The notes: generated by a model from the letters alone, not told the origin. DNA of 64,000 nt from an uncultured Selenomonadaceae bacterium (GCA_905235685.1 CAJOMO010000005.1:62001-126000); one strand, 5' to 3'. Numbered from the stretch's first letter, positions 26,401 through 33,802 are shown. Numbers and translations: made by a program.

Positions 26401-28944
26401 CGGCTCAAAGGCAAAGATACCGCGCTGAGTTACGACGAATGCCTGCTCGGCGCGAATTACATTGAGCTGGAAAATAATTTGCCGGTTATGGAATCTTTTG
26501 GCGTGGAAGAATTTTCGTTGAAAAATCGCACGGCTGAATTTGAGGAAAATCTGCGCGATAAGAATTTTTACGACACTTTGAAAATTGCGTACGAAACGGC
26601 GCTGAAAAATTATGACTGCGGGATTTTGCAGGATTTAGCTAAAAATTATTTTGTGGAGCTGGGGACTTCCGAGGAAGATATTAAGCGGAAAATTGCCGGA
26701 TTGGAGCGGCAGGTTGATAAACAAATCGAACGCATTTACAACGAATTTTTGAACGACCTCGAACTGGCGCGCAATTATTCACGCATTACCGACCAGGAGA
26801 AAATTGATTTTTACATTAACGCCGTCGTCAAGGCGAAGGAACATTTCACCGATACGAAAAACGCCGGACTTTTCCAGCGCTTTGTCAACGCCTGCTACGA
26901 TTCGATTAATCAGGCGTCGTTGCCGCAGAGAAACGCGCTGACGAAACGCCTTGAGAAACTTGAAGAAAATCTTGTAACCACGCTCAGCGGCGAAGAAACG
27001 CTTGAAACGCGATACCCGATTCTTGCCAATGTTCGCCGCCAAATCGATTTGATGAATTTGACGGTCGCCGAAGATTATATGAACCGCCTTGAAACCGAAG
27101 GTATAAATTTGCTGACGGAGCTTGACGTTACGGGTACGGATTTGCGCACGCTCGAAGATTTTCTTGTCGAATATGAAGGCTTGTTGCGCTCAATCGTAAA
27201 CGCGAACGGCTCGATTGAAGGCGCATATCGTCAACGCGCTCACGTTGGAAATAACCTTAGCCGTTTGAACCGCGAAACTCAAAATGCGCTGGAATTTGCG
27301 CGCGCGTGGCAGGGTATTCATTCTGGGCAAAATAACGCTATCAGAAGTTCGATTATCGATTTGCTGAACCGCCTCGGCTTTACCGGCGGCAATATCGTCG
27401 CGCAGAGCATGGACGCCATTAATCAAAAATCGTACACCGTGACTTTCCCTGAACCAATTAAAGCCCGCAATAGTTATCCGCACCCGTTTGCGATTTTCGG
27501 CACGGAACGCTTTATTAAGGGGCTTGAAATTATTTATTTGGGCGCGAACAGAGATTCGGCTGACAACATCGCCAAAGTTTTGGGCGATATGACTTCCGAA
27601 CGCGGCACGATTTGTTTTATGGATCACGCAATGACTTTGCCGGTGCGCCGCAGTCTTGCCAAATCCATTAAAATCGACGCGAATTTGAAAAATATTATCG
27701 TAATTGATAAAGTTATGATGCTGTATTTGACGCGCTTTGACGAGGCTAATCGCGGTAAAAAAATGCTGCAGGTTGCGTTGCCATTTGCGCGGATTCAGCC
27801 GTACACTTCGAAAGGCAAGGGCGTTGTTGCGCCGGAAATGTTTATCGGGCGCTCTGAAGAACTTGATAAAATTCGTGATATGTCCGGACCGGTTTTTGTT
27901 TACGGCGGGCGGCAGTTGGGTAAATCGGCGCTCCTTCGTCAAGTTCGCAGTCTTGAACACAATCCCGCCCAATTGAGCTACGCATTTTTTATCGATTTGA
28001 AGGGCTACGACGCCACGCAGACTTTGAAAAAAATAATTTTGGAATTGACGTCGGCAAAACTTATCGGCGAAGTCGAAACGTGGCAGGATTTTTCTTTCGA
28101 AATGCACAAATTGCTCAGCGGGCAACTTCGCGGCGTTATCAAGCCGAAAAAACTTTTCCTGCTGTTTGACGAAAGCGACGCCTTTTTGAGCAGTCCGGAT
28201 TCGGAAAAGGCAATTAATGTTCTGCGCGAGTTGCTTGTGGCGTTCAGCGGGCAATTCAAATTTGTGCTGGCGGGCGTGCATAAAGTCATTCGCTTTGAGC
28301 AAAATTCCAGTTTCGGCAACCTCAGCCACATTTCGGTTTTGCCATTTCGCCCGTCCGACGCTATGGAACTTCTCGTTAAGCCGATGAGTTATCTTGGTTT
28401 TCGTGTGGCGGACGACAGCCTGATTAGCGCTATTTTCAGTCGCACGAATTATTATCCTGGCTTGATTCAATATTATTGCAATATGCTGGTTGACGCGGTC
28501 GGAAATAATTACACAAAGCAGAATTTTAACGTTACTAAAAATCCGCCGTACACTCTCGACGACGATTATTTGAAAAATATGCTCAGCAATAACGACTTCC
28601 AAAAAGAAATTAACGCGCGCTTTCAAGAAACTTTGACTTTGGATAATGATAATTTTTATGAGATTTTAGCGCTGGCAATCGCTTGGATTTACTACGAAAA
28701 TAACCGTCCGGTGAGCGTTGAAGTTTCTGAAATTCGGAATATCTGCGTGATGTGCGGCGTTGAAAAAATTACTAAGTTGACTGACGCGGAACTTTTGAGC
28801 CTGCTCGATGAAATGGTCGCGCTGAATCTTCTGCGCCGCGTCGAAGGCAAATTTGAATTTAACCGCTACGCTTTTTGGCACATGATGGGCACTGAAACTG
28901 AAGTTAATGAAAAGCTCGATTCGTACGGGCTGAACGCGGAATGA
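23458..28944 (+). CDS. 1828-residue multidomain protein with C-terminal STAND-like ATPase
   Basis: ATG at 23458 behind AAGGAGGG. The N-terminal 200 residues are helical (coiled-coil-like). Residues about 240-350 have a possible winged-helix look (KLTKKIAALVPRIFNKLFSWGIVDKI read in parts). Residues about 540-630 are an acidic Glu/Thr/Pro linker, and 650-1330 are largely helical. Around 1345-1460 an alpha/beta region with IYLGANRDSADNI and NIIVIDKVMMLYL leads into EMFIGRSEEL (about 1462), P-loop YGGRQLGKSALL (about 1482) and Walker B LFLLFDESD (about 1566). The motif pair F-x-G-R then Y-G-G-R-Q-x-G-K marks a STAND/AAA-type signalling ATPase, and YPGLIQYYCNML plus a winged-helix-like tail follows. 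The role is unknown. A sensor-scaffold ATPase of a defence or stress system is an inference. The next gene begins 16 bp later. Confidence 0.72.
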   Translation: MDSLSSEMIEQLRGLFGQMVESRRHLRPILSDIAASIDKGFFIDADSEEVNQLLKKILEVQEQLSGVEQLKRAANSKKLEQVDKSLGLLEQNCKRDEINSTLARISTLVVDSEDQAILDAVMKVKMQAEHLRNKSGKLEPAQFDKQAERFVLLVEIIDNAEAFSANDFLKISASFQDNPLIGMILTSHILHFPQPVEEEDYAEETPPPNDDKESASTEPTKHKLSAVRRQADKIQPDLSLVLVDEKNFVIEKATVKKLLTIKSFNNKVHELFDAVDPMPIFKVLIKTRIFFSDDPKDILVSGKLTKKIAALVPRIFNKLFSWGIVDKITWRGREFYFLNDFGLDLCIRSFTHTSPPSPAENYFSEMVNSLQFSIMLMSEARLKGDLKIKFNYNPKIPAARALMLSKEGSIDVILMFSLILLGEKWELQIARFKLLIEHEIDSPAELKAVFLFAFSDKDLPWLKFFDTTKFKKIKFFMLTWDGLLDQDGKEVDLDNWKDLCNISAPMENPNFRNFKPKGRPKKNVTVEDIFGFKTAKKPAAPKTNPQPKEPEINLFDFDTADEDISAEEIFETEIDEPIVDVETEPVIEVDVETETEIIFEPEAETKIEPTPAPEPEIEIVKTSDEDIVTADILSSVTNLFKIGANGRGMLALHALKDYFSGEDDGELAVESLTKEIGFILDDPLTLRNLHNFDTFNFWTGGAEIPKANLGNTFDYLNLAATIKNFFAPANPTSYQLQKLWKQINEDKANSVLKTLPAAKNLISVFNIFTEKTHRAFADCLSQSGDTGENKFKAVLAQIENMKNVIENVLHSDVNHRRVKDVITQLFRNNGLARKYLDVDKFSVDEILDFCRRFEKVDLREIVADANATIDDELFSEDKIGEFLDYVWDNPVVQIVRREHEPFHGPKRKKVTVTMTQLLTTLLSYVHAKKNLEISGGNAKQSAPVDKALDILTDLKKQINRVDKRLNLGNLVFRAFVENLIKRLKGKDTALSYDECLLGANYIELENNLPVMESFGVEEFSLKNRTAEFEENLRDKNFYDTLKIAYETALKNYDCGILQDLAKNYFVELGTSEEDIKRKIAGLERQVDKQIERIYNEFLNDLELARNYSRITDQEKIDFYINAVVKAKEHFTDTKNAGLFQRFVNACYDSINQASLPQRNALTKRLEKLEENLVTTLSGEETLETRYPILANVRRQIDLMNLTVAEDYMNRLETEGINLLTELDVTGTDLRTLEDFLVEYEGLLRSIVNANGSIEGAYRQRAHVGNNLSRLNRETQNALEFARAWQGIHSGQNNAIRSSIIDLLNRLGFTGGNIVAQSMDAINQKSYTVTFPEPIKARNSYPHPFAIFGTERFIKGLEIIYLGANRDSADNIAKVLGDMTSERGTICFMDHAMTLPVRRSLAKSIKIDANLKNIIVIDKVMMLYLTRFDEANRGKKMLQVALPFARIQPYTSKGKGVVAPEMFIGRSEELDKIRDMSGPVFVYGGRQLGKSALLRQVRSLEHNPAQLSYAFFIDLKGYDATQTLKKIILELTSAKLIGEVETWQDFSFEMHKLLSGQLRGVIKPKKLFLLFDESDAFLSSPDSEKAINVLRELLVAFSGQFKFVLAGVHKVIRFEQNSSFGNLSHISVLPFRPSDAMELLVKPMSYLGFRVADDSLISAIFSRTNYYPGLIQYYCNMLVDAVGNNYTKQNFNVTKNPPYTLDDDYLKNMLSNNDFQKEINARFQETLTLDNDNFYEILALAIAWIYYENNRPVSVEVSEIRNICVMCGVEKITKLTDAELLSLLDEMVALNLLRRVEGKFEFNRYAFWHMMGTETEVNEKLDSYGLNAE

Positions 28945-28960
28945 GCGCGAGGTAATTTCA

Positions 28961-30043
28961 ATGGCAAAAAATTTGAGAATATCGTTGACAAATCAATACA
29001 CAATTTCAGAAAAAAAAATCGACTTCAGCAAAATGCAGGCGCTTGACGAAGACGATTTAGATTCGTGGTGGCGGACAGTGCCAGGAGCGCGTCGATTTAT
29101 GAAGGCGGCGATTGACGCTGTCGACAAACACTGCGCGATAGCCGCACATTTGCCGCAATTCGACACGGCGGGCTTTGTACAGATTTTGCGGGAAAAAATT
29201 CAGAGGCGGCACGTTTTTTTGATGGTTGAAGTTTTTGAATACAAAGGTGCGGGCGACGCTGAAGAATTTGTTGACGAATTGAAGGCTGAATTTGCGCCCA
29301 ATTTCCGGCGCGATTTTATCGAAGATTCGCCGATGGCAGATTTGGCGCGGCAAAATCCGTTGAGCGGCTACGCGATTATTATTCTACTGAAAAACAAAGC
29401 CGATTGGCTGACGAGCGCCGTTACCGACTTTAACAAAAATACTGCGAATATGGGCAGCTCATTAATTTTCGTGACGAATGAAGAAAACCCGCCGCCGAGT
29501 TTGACGCGCCTGTCGGATTATTTGACGCCGTACGACATACAATTTTTCGCGCTGAATTTGTTGGAGAACGCGCGGCTGACTGTGCAGGAAAAACTTTATA
29601 CGTCGACATTGGCGGCGAAACTTTCGGGGCAATCGGCGCAGCTGGCTAAAAATTTCGCGAAAACCGAACTGTACACGCACGGCTTGGATTTTGTGAAAAG
29701 CGTCCTGCCGAATTTTGACGAAAAAATTTTTAATCGCGCAGTTTGGGAATGTCAAACGCAATTTTTATTGCCGATATTGGAGCAGCTGCGGGGACGCTTA
29801 ATCGAAAAAAATTATGACAAATTGCGGAACGTTATGCACGTGACCGACGAATTTGGCAAGACGCTTGAAGATCCTTGGGATATGGAACTGCGGCACTTGC
29901 ACTATTACGGCGGCAAAAAAATGCTGTTTCAATATGGCGATTGGGAAAAACTTGAGCGAGCTTACAGCGCCCGAAATGACCTTTCGCACTTAAAGACAAT
30001 CGAATTGGCTCAAATGGAAAAAATTTTTCTGTTTGCCGAATAA
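28961..30043 (+). CDS. Hypothetical protein partner of the STAND-like ATPase
   Basis: 360 residues, ATG with GCGAGG 8 nt upstream, 16 bp after the large ATPase gene, so the two almost certainly form an operon. No family was recognised. Features: an Asp/Trp-rich segment near the N-terminus (DEDDLDSWWRTVPGARRFM), a probable alpha/beta part (HVFLMVEVFEY, YAIIILLKNKADWL, SSLIFVTNEENPPPS), and a helical C-terminal half ending with ARNDLSHLKTIELAQMEKIF. That last segment (A-R-N-D-L-S-H-x-K) resembles the conserved R-N-x-x-x-H neighbourhood seen in some HEPN-like helical domains, but the match is weak and only suggestive. No signal peptide or membrane segment. It is followed by the three-stem element. 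Confidence 0.6.
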   Translation: MAKNLRISLTNQYTISEKKIDFSKMQALDEDDLDSWWRTVPGARRFMKAAIDAVDKHCAIAAHLPQFDTAGFVQILREKIQRRHVFLMVEVFEYKGAGDAEEFVDELKAEFAPNFRRDFIEDSPMADLARQNPLSGYAIIILLKNKADWLTSAVTDFNKNTANMGSSLIFVTNEENPPPSLTRLSDYLTPYDIQFFALNLLENARLTVQEKLYTSTLAAKLSGQSAQLAKNFAKTELYTHGLDFVKSVLPNFDEKIFNRAVWECQTQFLLPILEQLRGRLIEKNYDKLRNVMHVTDEFGKTLEDPWDMELRHLHYYGGKKMLFQYGDWEKLERAYSARNDLSHLKTIELAQMEKIFLFAE

Positions 30044-30055
30044 GTGTAACGAGAA

Positions 30056-30172
30056 CCGCCCAAGGATGGGCGGCGAACCCCGCCCGCTGCTAATGAGCGT
30101 GAAGCGAATTATTCAGCGGGCAGTTTTCTTTCTTTGCTAAGCGTTTCTTTCTTTCCGAAAAGAAAGAAATGC
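30056..30172 (+). repeat. Three-stem intergenic element, copy 2
   Basis: Stem I: CCGCCCA (30056-30062), loop AGGA, TGGGCGG (30067-30073). Then CGAACCCC. Stem II: GCCCGCTG (30082-30089) with CAGCGGGC (30114-30121). Linker TTTTCTTTCTTTGCT. Stem III: GCGTTTCTTTCTTT (30141-30154) with AAAGAAAGAAATGC (30159-30172). Stem I differs in sequence from copies 3 and 4 but keeps full pairing. Confidence 0.8.
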
Positions 30173-30188
30173 TGTATTGATAATTTGT

Positions 30189-30217
30189 CCCGCTGTACCA
30201 ACACGGCGGGATTTTTT
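30189..30217 (+). terminator. Rho-independent terminator behind the ATPase/partner operon
   Basis: CCCGC (30189-30193) pairs with GCGGG (30206-30210), then ATTTTTT. The flank TTGTCCCGC belongs to the short dispersed repeat also seen at 11304 and 63537. Confidence 0.55.
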
Positions 30218-30225
30218 ATGTTAAA

Positions 30226-30654
30226 CTAATCGACAACGACAATCTGATTTTCGCCTAGATTTTTAAGATATTCATTCATATCAGCAAAAGTCATATTGTG
30301 TTCAATCGCTGAAATAATCACCGCGTCCCAGGAATTACGCGGATAAAGAATCGCATATCCGCCGTAGCGAAGCAGGTATTGAGTTTGAGCCAAATTCAAA
30401 TCCAAAACGCGGGCAATACCTATCAGTCTTTCGCGCGAAGTTTTTTTAGCGCCGGAAAAAATATGGTGAATATAGCTGTCGTCCAAAAACATTTCGAAGG
30501 CGACGTCGTGCCGCGTCAAATTTTTTTCGCGCAGAAGTTCACTCAAGTATTCGTGGAGCGGTTTAGAGAGTTCGCCCTTGTTCTTTTTGATAAATTTTCC
30601 GACGTCCGGATCAGCCTTCAGTTCGTTAAAAAGTTCGTCAGTGTCCTTTCCCAT
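30226..30654 (-). CDS. XRE-like helix-turn-helix protein
   Basis: 142 residues, ATG at 30654 with GGGGGC about 9 nt upstream. The central region SKPLHEYLSELLREKNLTRHDVA, then FLDDSYIHHIFSGAKKTSRERLIGIARVLDL (read in parts), has the helix order of a lambda-repressor-like HTH. Helix 2 is NLTRHDVAFEM, recognition helix DDSYIHHIFSG, then SRERLIGIARVL (about residues 45-95). The C-terminal 50 residues (LRYGGYAILYPRNSWDAVI) are an extra helical tail often attached to this HTH in Firmicutes. It is divergent from the Ser/Thr kinase gene 40 bp away, so it may control that promoter region and could be a kinase substrate. Both points are inferences. Confidence 0.72.
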   Translation of the reverse strand: MGKDTDELFNELKADPDVGKFIKKNKGELSKPLHEYLSELLREKNLTRHDVAFEMFLDDSYIHHIFSGAKKTSRERLIGIARVLDLNLAQTQYLLRYGGYAILYPRNSWDAVIISAIEHNMTFADMNEYLKNLGENQIVVVD

Positions 30655-30694
30655 AACAGCAATGCCCCCAATTTTTTTACAGGAAGTGAAAACT

Positions 30695-31675
30695 ATGAAT
30701 CCGCTGGATAATATTTACGAGACAATTGACATTTTTAAGCCGAATATCAAATTGGCGTATGACAAAATCGGCAAACAAATCTGCGTGATTAAAGAGCGGA
30801 ATTTAAAACTCTTGCCATTATACCAAATTCTGCGCGAAATAAACATTCCCTACGTGCCGGAAATTTACCGGCTGGTAAAATTCGACGAAAAATTATTCGT
30901 GGTTGAAGAATACATCAGCGGGCAAACGCTGTTGCAGTTGGTGAGGTACGAACAGCACATTGACGAACAATTGGCGGCGGAAATTTTGCGGCAGGTTTGC
31001 GAGGCGCTGAAGATTCTTCACGGACACAGAATCATTCACCGAGATTTGAAACCGTCGAATATTATGTTGACGCGGGACGGCGTGATTCGGCTGATCGACT
31101 TCAGCATTTCGCGCATTAAAAAAGACGACAGCGATACCGACACAGAATTTTTAGGAACGCGCGGCTACGCTTCGCCGGAGCAATACGGTTTCGGACAAAC
31201 TGATTCGCGCAGTGATATTTATTCGCTGGGCGTGACGATTTCGCGGCTCTTGGGCTCGAATTACAACGGCTGGCTAAAAAAAATTATCGCGCGCTGTACG
31301 AAACTTGACCCAATGCAGCGTTATTATTCCGCAGAAAATTTGTTAGCGGATTTGGACAGGCGCAAGTGGCAGCAGCATTTTAAACAGCTGAAAAAAAATT
31401 CCGGCAAGGTTGAGCCTGAGCCGGAGCCGGAATTGGATACTTACGAGAAACTTGACAGTTTTTGCAAGCAGGTTGAGGATATCGATTTGATGATTAACAA
31501 TTACCTGGAAGCGGACAGCGGAACATTGCAGGCGCGGCTGATTGAGCAAAGCGCGTTGCAAGCCGCAGAGGAGCTTGAAAAGTTCGCGCATTCTTTCACA
31601 GACGAAGATTTTGCCGAAATGCACGCCGCCCTTGAGGAATTTCCGCTTGTAGATTCTGATACAGAAATTGATTAA
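30695..31675 (+). CDS. Hanks-type Ser/Thr protein kinase without membrane anchor
   Basis: 326 residues from the ATG at 30695 (AGGAAGTG upstream); the longer frame back to 30578 runs through the HTH gene. Catalytic loop HRDLKPSNIML (about residues 115-125; Asp 117) and activation segment GTRGYASPEQYG with SDIYSLGVTISRLL are canonical. The metal-binding DFG reads DFS (about 135-137). The N-lobe has an IKE lysine, but no G-x-G-x-x-G loop can be seen (AYDKIGKQICVIKE), so nucleotide binding may be unusual. After the kinase domain a Glu/Pro stretch and a helical tail (about 235-326) end acidic; there is no transmembrane helix and no PASTA or FHA domain. No phosphatase is adjacent. An AAA+ operon follows with its own promoter. 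Confidence 0.9.
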   Translation: MNPLDNIYETIDIFKPNIKLAYDKIGKQICVIKERNLKLLPLYQILREINIPYVPEIYRLVKFDEKLFVVEEYISGQTLLQLVRYEQHIDEQLAAEILRQVCEALKILHGHRIIHRDLKPSNIMLTRDGVIRLIDFSISRIKKDDSDTDTEFLGTRGYASPEQYGFGQTDSRSDIYSLGVTISRLLGSNYNGWLKKIIARCTKLDPMQRYYSAENLLADLDRRKWQQHFKQLKKNSGKVEPEPEPELDTYEKLDSFCKQVEDIDLMINNYLEADSGTLQARLIEQSALQAAEELEKFAHSFTDEDFAEMHAALEEFPLVDSDTEID

Positions 31676-31688
31676 AAAAAATAAGCTG

Positions 31689-31717
31689 TTTACAAAGCGA
31701 AAATTGGGTAGTATAAT
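31689..31717 (+). promoter_or_regulatory. Strong predicted promoter of the AAA+ operon
   Basis: TTTACA at 31689-31694, 17-bp spacer, TATAAT at 31712-31717. It lies just after the kinase stop and shows the AAA+ operon can be expressed separately from the kinase. Confidence 0.75.
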
Positions 31718-31755
31718 GCACTGAATTATGAGTACAAATTTGCGAGGTGAATTAA

Positions 31756-31815
31756 TTGCCAATTAGAACTGCAAGTACTCAAACAAAAAACGAGTGGAAT
31801 ATTGAAAAAAAATAA
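31756..31815 (+). other. SD-led short ORF fused out of frame to the AAA+ gene at an A8 run
   Basis: TTG at 31756, 6 nt after GAGGTG, opens 19 codons ending TAA at 31813, straight after eight A (31805-31812). With seven A the frame would run into the AAA+ protein, extending it by about 15 residues. Confidence 0.5.
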
Positions 31816-32716
31816 GCCGCCTGAAAAATCTGATGAAAAACAGCCGGCGGAAGAAGTTTTCGTTCCGGAAGAGCCGCGCTACACGCTGGACGATATAATT
31901 TTGCCGCCCTCGACGCGCGACCAAATTTTGGACGTGGCAACTTACGCGGAAAATTCGCACTTAGTTTTTGAGCTGTGGGGTTTCAAACGCACGCACGCTT
32001 ATTCCAAAAGAATCGGCGTCAATTTGTACGGCGCGCCCGGCACGGGCAAAACTATGGCGGCTCACGCTATCGCCAAAAAACTCGGCAAGAAAATTTTAAT
32101 CGTCAACTACGCCGATATCGAATCAAAGTACGTCGGCGAGACGCCCAAAAATATTCGCAGGGCGTTTGAGGCGGCGAAAAATTCCGGCAGCATTTTGTTT
32201 TTCGACGAAGCCGACGCCATTTTGAGCAAGCGCGTTACGAATATGTCAAGCGCGACCGACGTCAGCGTCAATCAAACGCGTTCGGTCATGCTCATGCTCA
32301 TGAATGAGTACGAGGATTTTATAATTTTTGCCACAAATTTCATTGAGAATTTTGATCCGGCGTTTATGCGGCGAATTTCCGTCCACGTGAAATTTGACCT
32401 TCCGGACGAAGACTGCCGCCAAAAACTTTGGGCAAAATATATTCCGCCCGAATTGCCGAATAATCTTGACGCGGCGGAACTTGCCCAAAAATTTGACAAC
32501 CTTTCGGGCAGCGACATTGCGAATGCCATGCTAAATTCTGCGTTCAAAGCGGCGCGAATGGGTTTGACTTCGCTGGATAAAAATTTGGTGTTCGAGGCTG
32601 TCGAAAATATTTTGGCGAGCAAGGCGGCGAATCAGAAAATTACCGTCACCAAGCGTAAAGTTTCTGAGGATTATGTTAAGCAACAAGTTGCCGACGGGAA
32701 AGGGGAATTGATTTAA
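31802..32716 (+). CDS. AAA+ ATPase (FtsH/Cdc48-like core)
   Basis: 304 residues from TTG at 31802, a start with a poor SD. The better SD serves an upstream 19-codon frame that would be continuous with this one if the A8 run had seven A. Walker A GAPGTGKT (about 77-84), the pore-loop-like ESKYVGET, Walker B SILFFDEADAIL (about 129-140), sensor 1 FATNF and the arginine finger region AFMRRI are all present, followed by a lid domain with SGSDIANAML. The N-terminus is a short charged segment, so substrate choice likely relies on adaptors. Three small related proteins follow directly in the operon and may be adaptors, regulators or substrates. Remodelling rather than proteolysis is expected because no protease domain is attached. 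Confidence 0.88.
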   Translation: MKKNKPPEKSDEKQPAEEVFVPEEPRYTLDDIILPPSTRDQILDVATYAENSHLVFELWGFKRTHAYSKRIGVNLYGAPGTGKTMAAHAIAKKLGKKILIVNYADIESKYVGETPKNIRRAFEAAKNSGSILFFDEADAILSKRVTNMSSATDVSVNQTRSVMLMLMNEYEDFIIFATNFIENFDPAFMRRISVHVKFDLPDEDCRQKLWAKYIPPELPNNLDAAELAQKFDNLSGSDIANAMLNSAFKAARMGLTSLDKNLVFEAVENILASKAANQKITVTKRKVSEDYVKQQVADGKGELI

Positions 32717-33055
32717 ATGGGACCTTTGATTGCATTACTTATTGCTATAGGTGTTGGCTCTGCGGTTGCATTTGTATTTTGGGACGATCTTGTAAGATGG
32801 ATTCAAAGTTTTATTATGCGCCTCCAAAATAAATTTAATGCATTGAAAAGAAAGTATGCCGAAAAGCTTTTTCATTGGTTGGGCGATAAGTACAATCTTG
32901 AGCATAAACTTTATTACAAGGAAAATGGCGAATACGTCGAGGAAGTCACAACCCGCACCGTACCCGAGAGTGAAGTTCCGGATTGGGCGAGAGAGGCGCT
33001 TGACGAGGAAGATTGCACCGAAGTTTACGAACAAGAATTGGGATTGAGTTTATGA
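32717..33055 (+). CDS. Small membrane-anchored protein, family member 1 of the AAA+ operon
   Basis: 112 residues, ATG at 32717 directly after the AAA+ stop. The N-terminus is one hydrophobic helix (GPLIALLIAIGVGSAVAFVF). A soluble part follows with KYAEKLFHWLG, then LYYKENGEYVEEV, and ends PDWAREALDEEDCTEVYEQEL. The segments K-Y-A, Y-Y-K-E-N and P-D-W-A-R-x-x-L-D are shared with the next gene, and more distantly with the third. No known domain was recognised. The gene overlaps the next start by 4 bp (ATGA), so expression is coupled. The anchor could recruit the AAA+ ATPase to the membrane; this is a guess. Confidence 0.7.
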   Translation: MGPLIALLIAIGVGSAVAFVFWDDLVRWIQSFIMRLQNKFNALKRKYAEKLFHWLGDKYNLEHKLYYKENGEYVEEVTTRTVPESEVPDWAREALDEEDCTEVYEQELGLSL

Positions 33056-33405
33056 GGTTTATCGATTTGCCTATTATGCCGCCTCCATCAACTTTACGGA
33101 AAATGCTTGGTATAATTTTAAATTTTGATGAGCTGTGCACTTGGCTGAAAGATTTGCTTATTCAAGTTCAAGACAGATTTAATAAATCAAACCAGAAATA
33201 TGCCGTGCAGATTTTCCATCGGTTGAACGACGACGATAAATACAGTCTCGAGGTTCGAATTTATTACAAGGAAAATGAAGAGTACTTTGAAGAAACCATT
33301 ATCGCCAAGATTTCCATGAAAGAAATTCCGGATTGGGCGCGAGCTGAACTTGACAAGGAAGATGTTACTGATTTGTATAATGAGAAATTAAAATTGAATA
33401 TTTGA
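33052..33405 (+). CDS. Small protein, family member 2 of the AAA+ operon
   Basis: 117 residues from the ATG at 33052, which overlaps the previous stop (ATGA). The earlier in-frame codon at 33013 lies within member 1. The N-terminus (RFIDLPIMPPPSTLRKMLGIIL) is less hydrophobic than in member 1 and probably not a full membrane helix. The middle and C-terminus repeat the same scheme: KYAVQIFHRLN, then IYYKENEEYFEET, then IPDWARAELDKEDVTDLYNEKL. Tandem duplication from member 1 is the likely origin. No enzyme motif is visible. Confidence 0.7.
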   Translation: MRFIDLPIMPPPSTLRKMLGIILNFDELCTWLKDLLIQVQDRFNKSNQKYAVQIFHRLNDDDKYSLEVRIYYKENEEYFEETIIAKISMKEIPDWARAELDKEDVTDLYNEKLKLNI

Positions 33406-33418
33406 GGAGTTAGTGAAA

Positions 33419-33802
33419 ATGGGGATTTTGCCAATAGATTTGAAGGGGCTTGGTTTACAGGCTTTGATTGATACGGCGCTTAAGTCGCTTGAGCAAATGC
33501 TTCGTCCAAATATGAGCCTTGACGAAGTTGCCGAAAAACTTTCACCGCGTGTCGACAACATTATTACAAAGCATATCAATGAGGGTAACAAGTATGCCGC
33601 TGGGAAATTTAAAATTTTTGCCGAAGAAAACGAAAAATTTGCTGTGAATTTTGAGCTGTACTTTAAGGATACTGATGGTAAATGGCTTAAAGTTACAAGC
33701 AATAGCCAAGCGTTGGACGCCAAAGAATGGTTATCACCAGAGGCGATTAATGAACTGCAAGAGGCGCGGGAAAAAGTTTATGACATTACCGCGCCGGAAT
33801 AA
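33419..33802 (+). CDS. Small protein, diverged family member 3 of the AAA+ operon
   Basis: 127 residues from the ATG at 33419, 9 nt after GAGGAG; the GTG at 33413 is too near the SD. The N-terminal half is helical (LQALIDTALKSLEQMLRP, then LDEVAEKLSPRVDNIITKHI). The C-terminal half keeps the family outline in weak form: NKYAAGKFKIFAEEN, FELYFKDTDGKWLKV, and AKEWLSPEAINELQEA in place of P-D-W-A-R-x-x-L-D. It lies 13 bp after member 2. It is followed by a terminator at 33868. Function unknown. Confidence 0.65.
   Translation: MGILPIDLKGLGLQALIDTALKSLEQMLRPNMSLDEVAEKLSPRVDNIITKHINEGNKYAAGKFKIFAEENEKFAVNFELYFKDTDGKWLKVTSNSQALDAKEWLSPEAINELQEAREKVYDITAPE

Noticed and set aside
27190-28626. 478-codon open frame on the minus strand across the large ATPase gene
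   Set aside because: Shadow of the real gene, without SD or recognisable motifs.
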